Part shown: piece after piece, positions 42,976 to 52,295 of the stretch | Layout: each line of letters opens with the position of its first letter | Position numbering within the stretch: position 1 is the stretch's first letter | Assembly: GCA_963756575.1 (NCBI GenBank) | Contig: CAVWOM010000001.1 | Location: 682,001 to 746,000 of the forward strand | Reading direction: 5' to 3' | Length of the DNA: 64,000 bases | Source of the DNA: Palsa-504 sp963756575 | GTDB taxonomy: Bacteria; Actinomycetota; Actinomycetes; Streptosporangiales; Streptosporangiaceae | Made by a program: the position numbers and the translations under genes | Notes under the pieces: generated by a model | Seen by the model: only the letters and a program-made list of their open reading frames with translations | Databases searched by the model: none | What the model was told of the DNA's origin: nothing

Positions 42976-44457
42976 TTGGATGCTCCGGCGCGGATGACCC
43001 GGCGTACCGCGCTCAAGCGGGCCGGCGCGCTGGCCGTGGCGCTCGGCGCACTCGAGGCGGTCGGTCCCTTCTCCTTCGCCCCGCAGCGGGTCGGCGCGTC
43101 CGTCGTCCCGTCCGATATCCAGTTTGATATTTCGTCTTTTCTCGCGCTGCCGCCGCAAGATTATGGCACCGACGTGCAATTTCAGATGCCGCCGGTGCAC
43201 ACCGTTTTCCTGACCGCGGCGCTCGACCGCGCTCCGGTCCGGGCCGATCAGGCGGAAATGAACCGGGTGCTGGGCGCCCTCGAGCGGTTCTACCCGTGGG
43301 GTGCGGCCGGCCTGGTCACGTTCGTCGCCTACGGATTGCCCTACTTCGGCCGCCTCCCGGGCGGGCTGACCGGGCCGCTGGTGACGCGGCACATGCCTCG
43401 CCTGATCTCCGACACCAGCCGTTACGCACTGGAGGAGGCGCGGCCCGGCCCGACCGATGTCAGCCCCGCCAACCCCCTGATCAGCAAGTTCCGCTACAAC
43501 GTCAACGTGCGCATCGAGCGCAACGACATGCTGTTCACGCTGCGGGGCGACGACCCCGGCACGCTAGCTGATGTGCTGGCCTGGTTCGGCGGGAGCAACA
43601 AGCTGCGCGGCCGTCCCGTCGCCTCCCCGGCCTGGACCGGCTTGCTCAGGTTCACCTCGAGCCGTCACATGTTCGTGCAGATGGGGCTGCCCCAGGCGAT
43701 CGCCAGGCAGCACGGACTGCCCTACGCCCGCTTCATCCAGCACCGGTCGCCGATGTGGATGGGCTTCGCCGACCAGCAGCTCAACGGCGCCGGCCCGGCC
43801 CCCATCTGCACGTTCGCGGGCAACTCCTCGGCGCACCTGACCACGGCGGCCCCGGGCGACTACTTCGACAACGGCTCGGTCCAGCACCTGTCCCACGTCA
43901 TCCTGGACATGATCCAGTTCTTCGACCTGGACGACGAGGGATCACCGCCGGGCCCGGACGGCGTGTTCACCGAGCGAGTGCAGTACGTGTTCCATTCCCC
44001 GCCGATCATCGCGGGGAACAAGGACCAGTTCACCGACGGCGGCGGGCCGGCCCTGCTGCCCAACGAGAACCGCGGCCCGCACTACGCCGAGCGCACCGCC
44101 CGCGGCATCGGCACGGCCGACGGGAAGGGCCGGATGGGACACCTGTCCTGCCTTCAGCGCACCTCCCGCGCGGCCGACGGCACGCCCGTCCACCTCCGCA
44201 TGGACGGTCCGGGCTTCGACGCCATGGACGTCCCCGGTGGCGGCAGCCTGCCCAAGCTCCAGTTCAGCATCTTCGTGCCGTCCGCCGACTTCTTCCGGAC
44301 CCTGCGTACCAGCCAGGCCTCCCTCGACCTGCAGGATAAGTACGGCGTCAGCGTGCAGAATAACGGCCTCGAGCGGTTCCTCACCGCCACCCGCCGCCAG
44401 AACTTCCTGATCCCTCCGCGCCGCCACCGCTCCTTCCCCCTGACCGAGCTCACCTGA
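42976..44457 (+). CDS. Tat-exported protein, possible DyP-peroxidase relative
   Basis: A 493-residue protein with a TTG start preceded by GGAGG. The N-terminus carries a twin-arginine signal (TRRTALKRAGALAVALGALE), so the protein is exported folded, perhaps with a cofactor. The body has recurring features seen in uncharacterised actinobacterial Tat proteins and loosely in DyP-type peroxidases: MWMGFADQQLNGAGPAPICT near 255, GRMGHLSCLQRTSRAADGTP near 390, and a C-terminal FLTATRRQNFLIPPRRHRSF. I do not see the GXXDG haem motif of DyP enzymes, so a peroxidase call is not safe. It ends 8 bases inside the convergent phosphatase gene. Confidence 0.75.
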   Translation: MDAPARMTRRTALKRAGALAVALGALEAVGPFSFAPQRVGASVVPSDIQFDISSFLALPPQDYGTDVQFQMPPVHTVFLTAALDRAPVRADQAEMNRVLGALERFYPWGAAGLVTFVAYGLPYFGRLPGGLTGPLVTRHMPRLISDTSRYALEEARPGPTDVSPANPLISKFRYNVNVRIERNDMLFTLRGDDPGTLADVLAWFGGSNKLRGRPVASPAWTGLLRFTSSRHMFVQMGLPQAIARQHGLPYARFIQHRSPMWMGFADQQLNGAGPAPICTFAGNSSAHLTTAAPGDYFDNGSVQHLSHVILDMIQFFDLDDEGSPPGPDGVFTERVQYVFHSPPIIAGNKDQFTDGGGPALLPNENRGPHYAERTARGIGTADGKGRMGHLSCLQRTSRAADGTPVHLRMDGPGFDAMDVPGGGSLPKLQFSIFVPSADFFRTLRTSQASLDLQDKYGVSVQNNGLERFLTATRRQNFLIPPRRHRSFPLTELT

Positions 44458-45877
44458 CCTCGGCCGGGACTTCGGCCGGCCCGGAGCGAGGCGGAACGCG
44501 GAGGGCGAGCAGGGCCGTGTCATCGCTGACCCAGCCGCCGGAATGCCGGGCGAGAACCTGGCTGAGATGGCCGATGGTCGCCGCCGCATCCAGGCCGTGC
44601 GTGCCGGCCAGGGCATCGGCCAGCGCCTCATCTCCGAACAGCGGACGGACGGCGGCCGGAGAACCTGGCTGTTCCCGCGCCTCGGTGGCGCCGTCGGTAT
44701 AGAGCAGCAGGAGGTCGCCGGGCGCCAGCCGGAACCGCACGTCGGTGAGCTTGACCCCGGGGACTATCCCGAGCAGCGGGCCGTGGGCGTCGATCTCATG
44801 CACCCGTCCGCCCGCCCGGCGGACCAGGGGCGGCGGATGCCCGGCGCAGCACAGGCGGCCGGTCATGCCGCCGTGGTTGACGCGGAAGGTGGCGTAGGCG
44901 GCGGTCACGAACCGGTCGTCCTGCCGCTGGTCCAGCAGCGCCGCGTTCAGCCGCTGCAGCACGGCGGCAGGCCAGATGTGCTGCACCGCGTCGGCGCGCA
45001 GCGTATACCGGGCCAGGGCCGTGACCTTGGCGGCCTCCACGCCTTTGCCGCACACGTCGCCGACCACCGTGGACCACCACGCCCCCCGGACGTGGAACAA
45101 GTCGTAGAAGTCGCCGACCACCGTGGTCCCGCCCGCCGCCGGCTGATACGACGCCGCCACGTCCAGGCCCGGGACCGGCCGCAGGACCGGCGGCAGCAGG
45201 CTGTCCTGCAGGCTGCGGGCCAGCGTCTCGGAGACCAGCAGCGACTCCCGCGCCCGGGTCAGGGAACCGCGCAGGTTGATCTCGTTGCTGACCGCGCGCG
45301 CCAGCGTGCCCAGGGCCGCCAGCTCGGCCTCCGCCCAGCGATGCGGGATCTTGTCGATCACGCACATGCTCCCCAGCACCTCGCCGCCCGGCCCCAGGAT
45401 CGGGTAGCCCGCCCACGCCCCGATCTTCATCGGCCCGACCGAGGGATGATCACGAGTACGCGGATCCTCGGCGGCGTCATCGACGACGAACCGGTCACCC
45501 AGCCCGACCAGGAAATAGCAGAAGCTCTCCCGGACCGGATTCTGGCGGACCGGATTCTGGCGCTCCCCGGTCTGCCGGACGTCGACGCCCACGCAAGACT
45601 TCCAGAACGAGCGTTCCTCGTCGACCAGGGTAATAAAGGCCCGCTCGCATCCGGTGATCGTGGCGGCCAGGTCGGCCAGGTCATCGAACGCCTGTTCCGG
45701 TTCGGTGTCCAGGAGCCCGGTCTCCTGCACCGCGGCGATCCGCCGGGGATCCGACAGCGCCGCCGGAAGCCCGTCGGCCCGGACCCCGCCGGGGAACATG
45801 GAACCGGTCATCGCGGTGCTCCTGCCCCTGTGCGCAGCCTGGCCCGTGGCAACATCGACGAACGTCTGCTCGTTCAT
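44450..45877 (-). CDS. GAF-domain PP2C (SpoIIE/RsbU-type) serine phosphatase
   Basis: A 475-residue signalling phosphatase. A GAF sensor occupies residues about 45-200 (FDDLADLAATITGCERAFIT, then KIGAWAGYPILGPGGEVLGS, MCVIDKIPHRW). A short coiled linker ends in SLQDSLLPPVLRPVPGLDVA, the typical entry to the SpoIIE domain. Metal-binding aspartates are in VVGDFYDLF, VVGDVCGKG and WVSDDTALL. It probably dephosphorylates an anti-sigma-factor antagonist in a partner-switching pathway; no antagonist or anti-sigma gene is adjacent. A 15-base tandem duplication adds RQNPV inside the GAF domain. Confidence 0.9.
   Translation of the reverse strand: MNEQTFVDVATGQAAHRGRSTAMTGSMFPGGVRADGLPAALSDPRRIAAVQETGLLDTEPEQAFDDLADLAATITGCERAFITLVDEERSFWKSCVGVDVRQTGERQNPVRQNPVRESFCYFLVGLGDRFVVDDAAEDPRTRDHPSVGPMKIGAWAGYPILGPGGEVLGSMCVIDKIPHRWAEAELAALGTLARAVSNEINLRGSLTRARESLLVSETLARSLQDSLLPPVLRPVPGLDVAASYQPAAGGTTVVGDFYDLFHVRGAWWSTVVGDVCGKGVEAAKVTALARYTLRADAVQHIWPAAVLQRLNAALLDQRQDDRFVTAAYATFRVNHGGMTGRLCCAGHPPPLVRRAGGRVHEIDAHGPLLGIVPGVKLTDVRFRLAPGDLLLLYTDGATEAREQPGSPAAVRPLFGDEALADALAGTHGLDAAATIGHLSQVLARHSGGWVSDDTALLALRVPPRSGPAEVPAEVR
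45532..45561. repeat. 15-bp in-frame tandem duplication
   Basis: GGACCGGATTCTGGC occurs twice in direct succession within the phosphatase GAF domain, giving QNPVRQNPVR in the protein. It is a perfect, presumably recent slippage product in a loop before the SFCYFLVG strand. Confidence 0.85.
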
Positions 45878-46158
45878 CAGGGGCGTCCTGACCTACACGG
45901 TAGACGATTTGGCCGCCCACCTGCGTTCAGTCCCACCTTCGGGAGAACGCCCGCCTGGCGGCGGGCTGGGATGATCGCCTTGGTCGCGGGGACAGCACGG
46001 ACGATCCGAAAGACGAGCCGGTGGACGCCTCGGGATCTGTGCGCGGCACCGCCGGAGTACGGTAGGCTCTCCTAGGCCGGTGCGCGAACCGGCGATGCTG
46101 TGTACGGCCCGGGAAGCAGTCGGTAGGCGTGGAGCCCAGGTCAGATAAGTGAAGATAG

Positions 46159-46234
46159 GCCCCGTTAGCTCAGTCGGCAGAGCGTCTCCATGGTAAGGAG
46201 AAGGTCTACGGTTCGATTCCGTAACGGGGCTCCA
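46159..46234 (+). tRNA. tRNA-Thr (anticodon GGT), CCA encoded
   Basis: A full cloverleaf of 76 bases: acceptor GCCCCGT/ACGGGGC, D arm GCTC-AGTCGGCA-GAGC, anticodon stem TCTCC/GGAGA with loop ATGGTAA (anticodon GGT), T arm TACGG-TTCGATT-CCGTA, and a discriminator T followed by an encoded CCA. Its 3' part is duplicated at 53230-53275, marking it as an integration site. Confidence 0.96.
46189..46234 (+). repeat. Left attachment repeat within tRNA-Thr
   Basis: These 46 bases, from the anticodon arm to the CCA end, recur at 53230-53275 with a single difference (AGAAGG here, AGGAGG there). Identity ends abruptly at both outer edges. This is the classic att core of an element integrated into the 3' half of a tRNA gene. 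Confidence 0.88.
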
Positions 46235-46274
46235 CAGGACTCAGCCTGCGAGGCCAAGTCGAAAGCTCACTGGA

Positions 46275-46306
46275 CAGCTCTCATCCTACGCTGCGGATGG
46301 GAGCTG
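46275..46306 (+). terminator. Hairpin 40 bases after tRNA-Thr
   Basis: CAGCTCTCATCC pairs with GGATGGGAGCTG (12 bp, one G:T) around an eight-base loop. It may terminate the tRNA transcript. No T-tract follows. Confidence 0.5.
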
Positions 46307-46494
46307 TTGCCGTGTTGGGAGGAATCTGGGAGATCCCTCCTGACGCATGCTCCTGGATACCGTCGGAGCGCAGAGGGATCTGGCGCCGAAAGAAAAGCTT
46401 CGACGTTCCGCCATGCAAATGGCATCCTTACGGCTGGCCTCAACATCGTTGTGCCAGGCCGTGACTGGCCAGCCGACGACCCTGCTGTCTACTC

Positions 46495-47345
46495 GTGTCC
46501 CTGGCGGTGCCTGTGGAGATCAAGTCCCTTGATGAGCTCCGTGAAGTGGACGAGCGGACGCTGAGTTTCAGCCCGCTCGGCCAGGGCGGGAAGATGGACC
46601 CCCAAGACGCTGCCCGCTTCCAGCAGGAGGCCGTCAGCCACCCGGAACTGGCACCAGGCGTGCCGCGGCGTGTTCGCGACTGCTTCGACCGGCTGCGGAT
46701 GACTCACTCATATGGCGTGTGCTGCGCTACGACTTCTTCACGATCGCGCATGACCAGGCGCAGCTTGCTCTTGAGTTCGCGCTCCGGGAGCGGTTCGTGG
46801 AGTTCTACGGCGGCACGGCTGAGTTCCGCGACACCGCCGGGAACCCGCATCACGTCTCGACCGAGCCGTTCAGGGACCTGCAGGCGGAGGTCAGACGACA
46901 CGAGGAAGACCAGTGGCGGCTGGTAGTAAGCCGGACAGGCGGCGCCATCCGCTTCGACGGCATGCTGGATTCCCTGCTTCGCTGGGCGCGCGAGGAAGGA
47001 CTTCTCCGCGGCCAGCGGAATCGCGCGCTCGACCGCCCGCTGAGGGACATGCGGGACTATGTCGCTCATGGAGCCGGAGACCACCTGCTCATGCCAGGAG
47101 ACTCGGCGCAGGCGATCAGTGATGCCGCGGAGATCATCAACCAGCTCTGGGGCATGACAACGCCCGGAGGGCGGCTGTATCCGGCGCCTATCCCTCGGGA
47201 GGTCCAGCTGATCGGTTGGAGTGCGCGCGGAAGTGTGATGGTCGGCCAGGTCGGGCTGTCTCGCGAGGGACAGCCCCTGGAGCCGCAGACGGCGGTTGAC
47301 CAGATTCAGTCTGCGATGCCGGGCGATGACCTGGCCGACGTCACC
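46495..47345 (+). pseudogene. HEPN-like protein gene, frameshifted and truncated
   Basis: The first frame (from the GTG at 46495) reads AVPVEIKSLDELREVDERTL and ends its sense near HSYGV. A GTGTG tract near 46710-46720 shifts to the frame LRYDFFTIAHDQAQLALEFA, then LRERFVEFYGG. Further on, LDRPLRDMRDYVAHGAGDHL contains an R-x4-H motif in the setting typical of HEPN/DUF4145 helices, the catalytic motif of many toxin and antiviral RNases. Coding sense stops near TTSQ at 47345, where group II intron reverse-transcriptase sequence begins in the same frame. Normal length and partner are unknown; no matching nucleotidyltransferase antitoxin gene is adjacent. Confidence 0.6.
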
Positions 47346-48121
47346 ACCAGCCAGAAGTGGGTGCTGCTGTATGTGAAGCGGTGGCTTGCTGCCCCGCTGC
47401 GGCTGCCCGGCGGGACCTGGCGGTGCGGGATCGCGGGACCCCGCAAGGTTCAGCGGTGTCGCCCGTGCTGGCTAACCTGTTCATGCATTACGCGTTCGAC
47501 TTGTTCCTGGCCAGGGAGTTCCCGGGCGTGGAATTCGAGCGCTATGCAGACAACGCGGTCGTGCACTGCGCGTCAGAACGGGAAGCCCGCGTGGTGCTGG
47601 CCGCGCTGACGGTCCGGATGGAGGAGGTCGGGCTGCGGCTGCACCCGGCCAAGACCAAGATCGTGTACTGCAAGGACGACAGGCGGCGCGGCTCGCACGA
47701 GCACACGTCATTCACGTTCCTGGCTGGGATACACGTTCCGGCCCCGGGGCGCCAGGAGAGCCGACGGGAAGATGTTCACGGGCTTCCAGCCCGCGGTCAG
47801 CCCCGACGCGCTCAAGAAGATGAGCCAGCAGGTCCGCCAGTGGCGGATCCACACGTGGACCAGGCACGACCTGAACGAGATCGCCGCGCTGGTCAACCCG
47901 GTCGTGGCGGGCTGGATGAACTACTACGGCCGGTTCTACCGTCGCAGCTGTATCCCCTCCTGCGGCGCGTCAATACCTACCTGATGCGCTGGGCAGGCAA
48001 GAAGTACAAGCGGCTGCGCGCCTACAAGAGGTTCATACGGTGGTGGACTGGGGTGACCGAACGGGAGCCCCGGCTGTTCGCCCACTGGGCCTGGACGCGC
48101 GAGCTGGCCGGATTGCGATGA
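47346..48121 (+). pseudogene. Group II intron reverse transcriptase/maturase, 5'-truncated and decayed
   Basis: Family blocks appear in three frames: KWVLLYVKRWLAAPLRLPGG, then RGTPQGSAVSPVLANLFMHY, FERYADNAVVH, VGLRLHPAKTKIVYCK, KMFTGFQPAVSPDALKKMSQ and finally the maturase-type GWMNYYGRFY and KKYKRLRAYKRF. The palm motif YADD is YADN, losing a catalytic aspartate. RT blocks 0 to about 3 are missing and at least two or three frameshifts are present. Intron RNA domains V and VI follow directly, so this is the 3' remnant of an intron that cannot move. Confidence 0.88.
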
Positions 48122-48124
48122 GAA

Positions 48125-48199
48125 GAGCGGAGTGAACCGAGAGGCTCACGCTCCGTTCTGTGGGAGCCCGGGGGTGCAATTCCCCCGGGCGACCCGACC
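48125..48199 (+). ncRNA. Group II intron domains V and VI (3' end of the intron RNA)
   Basis: Domain V occupies 48125-48158, 34 bases starting GAGCGGAGTGA and ending CACGCTCCGTTC with a GAGA-type tetraloop. Domain VI is the hairpin GCCCGGGGG/CCCCCGGGC at 48166-48190. The intron probably ends near GACCCGACC at 48199. The location right after the RT stop is standard for group II introns. Confidence 0.75.
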
Positions 48200-48284
48200 A
48201 GGGCAGATTTGCCGTGTGTTGAGCTCGTAGACCTGCGCGCTAACCTCCGGGCCCGGTGTAGCAGGAGCCAGCCACGATGCATGG

Positions 48285-51191
48285 TCAGATCTGCGAGCTG
48301 GCGTTCGTGTCGCGGATCTTCGCGCGTAGCTCACCGGCGCAGGGGTGACGATGGTCGCCGATAATGGCGAGGGCTTGCTTCCAGGCGTCGCGGGCAGCGG
48401 TGGCGTCGGCGACGGCAAGGTAAGTGTCACCGAGGTGGTCGAGGACCATGGTCTGGAGCTTGTCCAGCGCGACGAGCTGGGCAACGCGGAAGGCCTCCCG
48501 GTAGCTGGCGATAGCGGCACTGTAGTGACCGAGATGGTGGTGCGCGTAACCGATGCTGTCGAGCGTAGCGGCCTGTACGCGCTGCAGCTCGGGATCACCG
48601 GCATGACTGTTGAACACGATGGCTTCGTGGCACGCGGCCAGGCCCTGCTCGTAGTTCCCGACCAAGAGGTAGTACCAGCCGATGTCGTTGAGGGCCCTGG
48701 CTTGCCCAGTACCGTGGCCAGCCTCCTGAAAGACCTCGAGCGAGCGCTGAGAGAGGGTGAGCGCCTGCGCGGACCGGCCCAGCGCGCTGAAGGCCCCGGC
48801 CAGGTTCAGCCCCGTTTCGGCCTGGCTGATCCGCTCGCCGCATCCGCTGAACAGGGCCAGCGCCCGCTGGAAATTGTCGCTGGCCTCGGCCTGGCGGCCA
48901 CCGGTGCAAAGAGCCCGGCCCAGCTGGCGGTGGGCGTAGGCCTGACCGAGTTCGTCACCGGCCTGCTCGGCGGCGGCCAGCGCGATCTGGCCGATGGTGA
49001 TCCGTTCCTGCCAGTACGCCCACTGCTCAGGAAGCACACCGATGGACCAGGCCAGCTGCCAGGCGTGAGTGGAAAATCCGGTGTCCGCCGCGAGTGAGAC
49101 AGCAGCAGAGACCGCAGGGCGCTCAGCCTGGTACCAGGCGCGGGCCTGTTCATGGTCAGCAAGCACGACCCCGGTGACTCCTGCGGACGTCTCTAGCAGG
49201 TGGGGCAGCTGGTCGTGGCGGACAGAGAAAAGAGCTGCCGCGTAAGCAGTGAGCAGGTAATGGTCGAGCACCCGGCGGATGGCGGCGCGCCGCTCGTCCT
49301 CACTGTCGCAGGCGCGGACGCGCTCGGCAGCATAATCGCGCAGCAGATCGTGCAGGACGTAACGGCCGGAGGCGGGTTCTGCCAGCAAGTTCGCGCTGAC
49401 CAGCTCATCCAGGGCGAGGCCAGCCCTGCCGTCGTCCAGGCCAGCAAGACCGGCAGCGGCCGGGGCGCTGATGCCGGGGCCGGGGTAAAGACCCAGCAAG
49501 CGGAACATGCGTGCTGCCGGAGCGCTGAGTGCATGGTAAGACCAGGAGAACACCGTGCGGATACTGGAGGCCGCCTCGCCGGTGTCGAGTGCGTCGAGCC
49601 GTATCCGCGCATCCCTCAGCTCCTCGGCGAACGTGTCCAGGCCGAGCCGGGGCCGAGCCGAGATGCGGGCCGCGGCGATGGCCAACGCCAAAGGCAGCCG
49701 GGCGCACATGCCGATCAGCTCGGCCGTGACCTGCGGCGCGGCTGCTAGCCGTGCCGCCCCTACCCGCCGGCTCAGCATCTCGTGTGCCTCGGTGCCGCTG
49801 AGCAGGTCTAGGGGAAGGTAATGCGCGTTCTCGCAGGCGACCAGCCCGCGGAGCTGCCTGCGGCTGGTGATCAGCACCATGCAGCCGGGGCTGCTGGGTA
49901 GCAGCAGGCGGATCTGCTCGGCGTCGCGCGCGTTGTCCAGCACCACGAGCATGCGCTTGCCCGACAGCAGGCTGCGGTACAGGCCTGCCTGCGCATCCGC
50001 ACCGGCCGGGATCGGCCCGGCCGTTGCCTGCAGCGCGTCCAGCAAGGTGCGGACAGCTTGCTCGGGTGGTACCGGCTTTCCTGACGGGTCAAAGCCGCGG
50101 AGGTTCATGTACAGTTGCCCGTCCGGGAACCGGCTAGCCGTCTGATGTGCCCAGTGCACCGCCAAGGCGGACTTGCCGGCCCCCGCCGTTCCCCCGATCA
50201 CAGTGATCAGCGGCGCTCCTGGCACCCGGTCGCCGAACTCGTCCAGCAATCTGGTGAGCGCCCGCAGTTCGCCCGACCGTCCGGTGAAATCCCTGACCCC
50301 CATCGGCAGTTCCCGCGGTACCACTCGCGCCGGTTCGCTTGGTGCGGGCGTTGCCAACGCTGGAGCATCCAGCGTCGCGGCCAACGGGCCGGGCGCCGGG
50401 GTCGCGACCGCCGTACCGTCTGGCATCGCGTCAGCGGGCAAGGCCGGCTCGGCGTCGCCAGCCAGGATGCGTTCTTGCAGGCCGCGTAGTTCGGGTCCGG
50501 GTTCGATACCGAGCTCGGCGGCCAGCACCCGGCGGGCGTCCTCGTAGACCTCCAGTGCCTCGGCGCGCCGCCCGGCGCGGGCCAGGACACGCATGAGCTG
50601 GGCAGGCGGGCGTTCGCGTAGCGGGTAGCGTGCGATCAGGTCGTGCAACTGCGGGACGAGTTGCTCGTACCGGCCCAGGTGCATCCCGGCGTCGACGTGA
50701 TCCTCGATGGCCTGGACTCGCAGCCGGTCAAGACGCGGCAGCTCCCGCTGGCGCAGCAGGTCCGAGGGCACATCAGCCAGCGGTGCGCCACGCCACAGCC
50801 CCAGCGCCTCGGTCAGCAACGCGGCGGCACGCGGCCACGCTGGCTCCCGCGCCGCCGAGCGCGCCTGACGGCACAGCTTCTCAAAGCGCAGCACATCCAG
50901 CTCGTCCTCCCCGGCCCGGCACAGGTAACCGGAAGGCTGGGTCACGATCCGCGCCGCCGCCGAAGGCCCCAGCGCACGCCGCAGCCGCACGACATGAACT
51001 CGTACCGTCCTGGCCGCGCGTACCGGCGGCGCCCCATCCCAGACCAGCTCGACCAGCTCATCGACCGGAACCGCGTGATTCGCCTGAGTCAGTAGCCCCG
51101 CCAGCAGCACCCGCAACCGGCCCGCCGGCAGCCGGATCTCGGTGCCGGCGTCATCGGCCACTAGGAGCGGGCCCAGGATTCCCCAGCGCAT
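48285..51191 (-). CDS. SARP-family regulator with NB-ARC (STAND) and TPR domains (AfsR-like)
   Basis: A 968-residue regulator. I start at the ATG at 51191, preceded by GGAAGGGG; the open frame to 51314 is non-family sequence. The OmpR-type winged helix is at about 1-90 (VPVDELVELVWDGAPP), and the bacterial transcriptional activation domain at about 97-245 ends PGPELRGLQERILAG. A Pro/Ala linker leads to an NB-ARC ATPase with Walker A VIGGTAGAGKS (331-341), Walker B RMLVVLDNA and the arginine motif VLITSRR. Tetratricopeptide repeats fill about 700-960. AfsR/DnrI-like proteins activate antibiotic or secreted-product genes; the divergent secreted-protein gene 234 bases away is the obvious local target. 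Confidence 0.93.
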   Translation of the reverse strand: MRWGILGPLLVADDAGTEIRLPAGRLRVLLAGLLTQANHAVPVDELVELVWDGAPPVRAARTVRVHVVRLRRALGPSAAARIVTQPSGYLCRAGEDELDVLRFEKLCRQARSAAREPAWPRAAALLTEALGLWRGAPLADVPSDLLRQRELPRLDRLRVQAIEDHVDAGMHLGRYEQLVPQLHDLIARYPLRERPPAQLMRVLARAGRRAEALEVYEDARRVLAAELGIEPGPELRGLQERILAGDAEPALPADAMPDGTAVATPAPGPLAATLDAPALATPAPSEPARVVPRELPMGVRDFTGRSGELRALTRLLDEFGDRVPGAPLITVIGGTAGAGKSALAVHWAHQTASRFPDGQLYMNLRGFDPSGKPVPPEQAVRTLLDALQATAGPIPAGADAQAGLYRSLLSGKRMLVVLDNARDAEQIRLLLPSSPGCMVLITSRRQLRGLVACENAHYLPLDLLSGTEAHEMLSRRVGAARLAAAPQVTAELIGMCARLPLALAIAAARISARPRLGLDTFAEELRDARIRLDALDTGEAASSIRTVFSWSYHALSAPAARMFRLLGLYPGPGISAPAAAGLAGLDDGRAGLALDELVSANLLAEPASGRYVLHDLLRDYAAERVRACDSEDERRAAIRRVLDHYLLTAYAAALFSVRHDQLPHLLETSAGVTGVVLADHEQARAWYQAERPAVSAAVSLAADTGFSTHAWQLAWSIGVLPEQWAYWQERITIGQIALAAAEQAGDELGQAYAHRQLGRALCTGGRQAEASDNFQRALALFSGCGERISQAETGLNLAGAFSALGRSAQALTLSQRSLEVFQEAGHGTGQARALNDIGWYYLLVGNYEQGLAACHEAIVFNSHAGDPELQRVQAATLDSIGYAHHHLGHYSAAIASYREAFRVAQLVALDKLQTMVLDHLGDTYLAVADATAARDAWKQALAIIGDHRHPCAGELRAKIRDTNASSQI

Positions 51192-51424
51192 CGATGACCC
51201 CTTCCAGCCGCCCCCTCCGCAAGCCCCCTTGCCCTCCCGCGACTGGTTTAACCGGACTGTAGCCGCAGTGCAACCCCCCGGCCGCAGACTGCCCAGAGGC
51301 GCCCCCGAACACACGGGAAGGCCAAATACAGCACCCTAAGCGCTCAGCGGGCAACGACGCCACAGGTTATTCCCGCTACGGGGTTGGCCGCTGTTTCAGG
51401 CTTCACGGCAGAGAGGATAACTTC

Positions 51425-51787
51425 ATGGGCGTTTTCCAAAACATCCGGCACGGCGCCGCGGTTACGATATGCGTCGCGGCCATGTCCACCGGCGTGGCGA
51501 CAGCCGCCCAGGCTTCAACCACTCATGCAGCAAGGCCAGCCTACCCGTCAACCCAGTACGGTGAGGTGCATTCCTGCGTGACGAACCTTGATGCGAGCGT
51601 CGAATCAATTAATGGGGGGGAGACTTGGTTCTTTACCGGATCGGGAGGACAGGTTGGGCAAGCATATCAATACGGCGTCGTTCGTTCCCGCACAACGGGT
51701 CTGCAAGCCAATGTCGTAACGCGTAACGGCGGGTATCAATGGTCCTACGCCGCTAACAGCGGGCCTCCTTTCTGCTCAGCACCGTAA
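51425..51787 (+). CDS. Small secreted protein, two cysteines
   Basis: A 120-residue protein with a Sec signal peptide (HGAAVTICVAAMSTGVATAA, cleavage near AQA-S at residue 31). The mature part of about 90 residues has two cysteines (VHSCVTNLD and PPFCSAP), probably one disulfide, and a Gly/Ser/Gln-rich middle with repeated GG..W turns. I recognise no family. A GAGAGGA ribosome-binding site precedes the ATG. Codon usage is visibly less GC-rich (many AAT, ATT and CAA) than in flanking chromosome genes, in keeping with a transferred cassette. It is divergent from the SARP regulator. Confidence 0.75.
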   Translation: MGVFQNIRHGAAVTICVAAMSTGVATAAQASTTHAARPAYPSTQYGEVHSCVTNLDASVESINGGETWFFTGSGGQVGQAYQYGVVRSRTTGLQANVVTRNGGYQWSYAANSGPPFCSAP

Positions 51788-51976
51788 CCGGACTTCCGCG
51801 GCTCGGTAGTACATGACCTCGTGAATCTGAGGGGTGGCCTGGGCACATGTGAGTTGCCCAGGCCACGGGTGTTACGACGGCTGCTTACGGCCCAGCCTGG
51901 CCAAGAGCGGACCGATGAGGCAGTCGTACTCGTCAGGCGGGGAATCGCGTGGGTGCCAATTATTCATCCATGCTGG

Positions 51977-52190
51977 TCATGCAGCATGCCGGTATTCGTG
52001 GAGTATCCCGCCGAGCCGGTCCTGTCGGCGCACATGTAGCTGTGCGATCCGTTCAGGATCGGCAATCGGCTCGGGCAGCGGGCGCAGAGGTGCGGCAGCT
52101 CGGAGAGTCCGGTGAGGCCGGTGCTCGTTGTAGAAGCGCTCGACGCTGCCAGAACGGTGTCGGCCTGCGTTGCATGGAGAACGGGACTCG
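51977..52190 (-). mobile_element. IS scar: C-terminal end of a DDE transposase
   Basis: The minus strand encodes VERFYNEHRPHRTLRAAAPL, then RPLPEPIADPERIAQLHVRR and LGGILHEYRHAA, matching the last about 75 residues of the intact transposase at 58289-59389. Everything upstream is missing. It lies inside the tRNA-Thr cassette between the secreted protein and HigBA. Bases 51788-51976 hold nothing else I can name. Confidence 0.85.
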
Positions 52191-52295
52191 ATCCTGGTCG
52201 GCAGTCGGCGGTCGGCCATGGAAAGCTTGCGCCTGAAGGACGAGAACGCGGCCTGAGTTCTTATCGGCAGAGGTGACTGGGCCCCCTCAGACAGG

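Noticed and set aside
42976..44457. Firm DyP-type haem peroxidase assignment
   Set aside because: Tat export and general layout fit, but the GXXDG motif and a clear distal-arginine/proximal-histidine context were not found.
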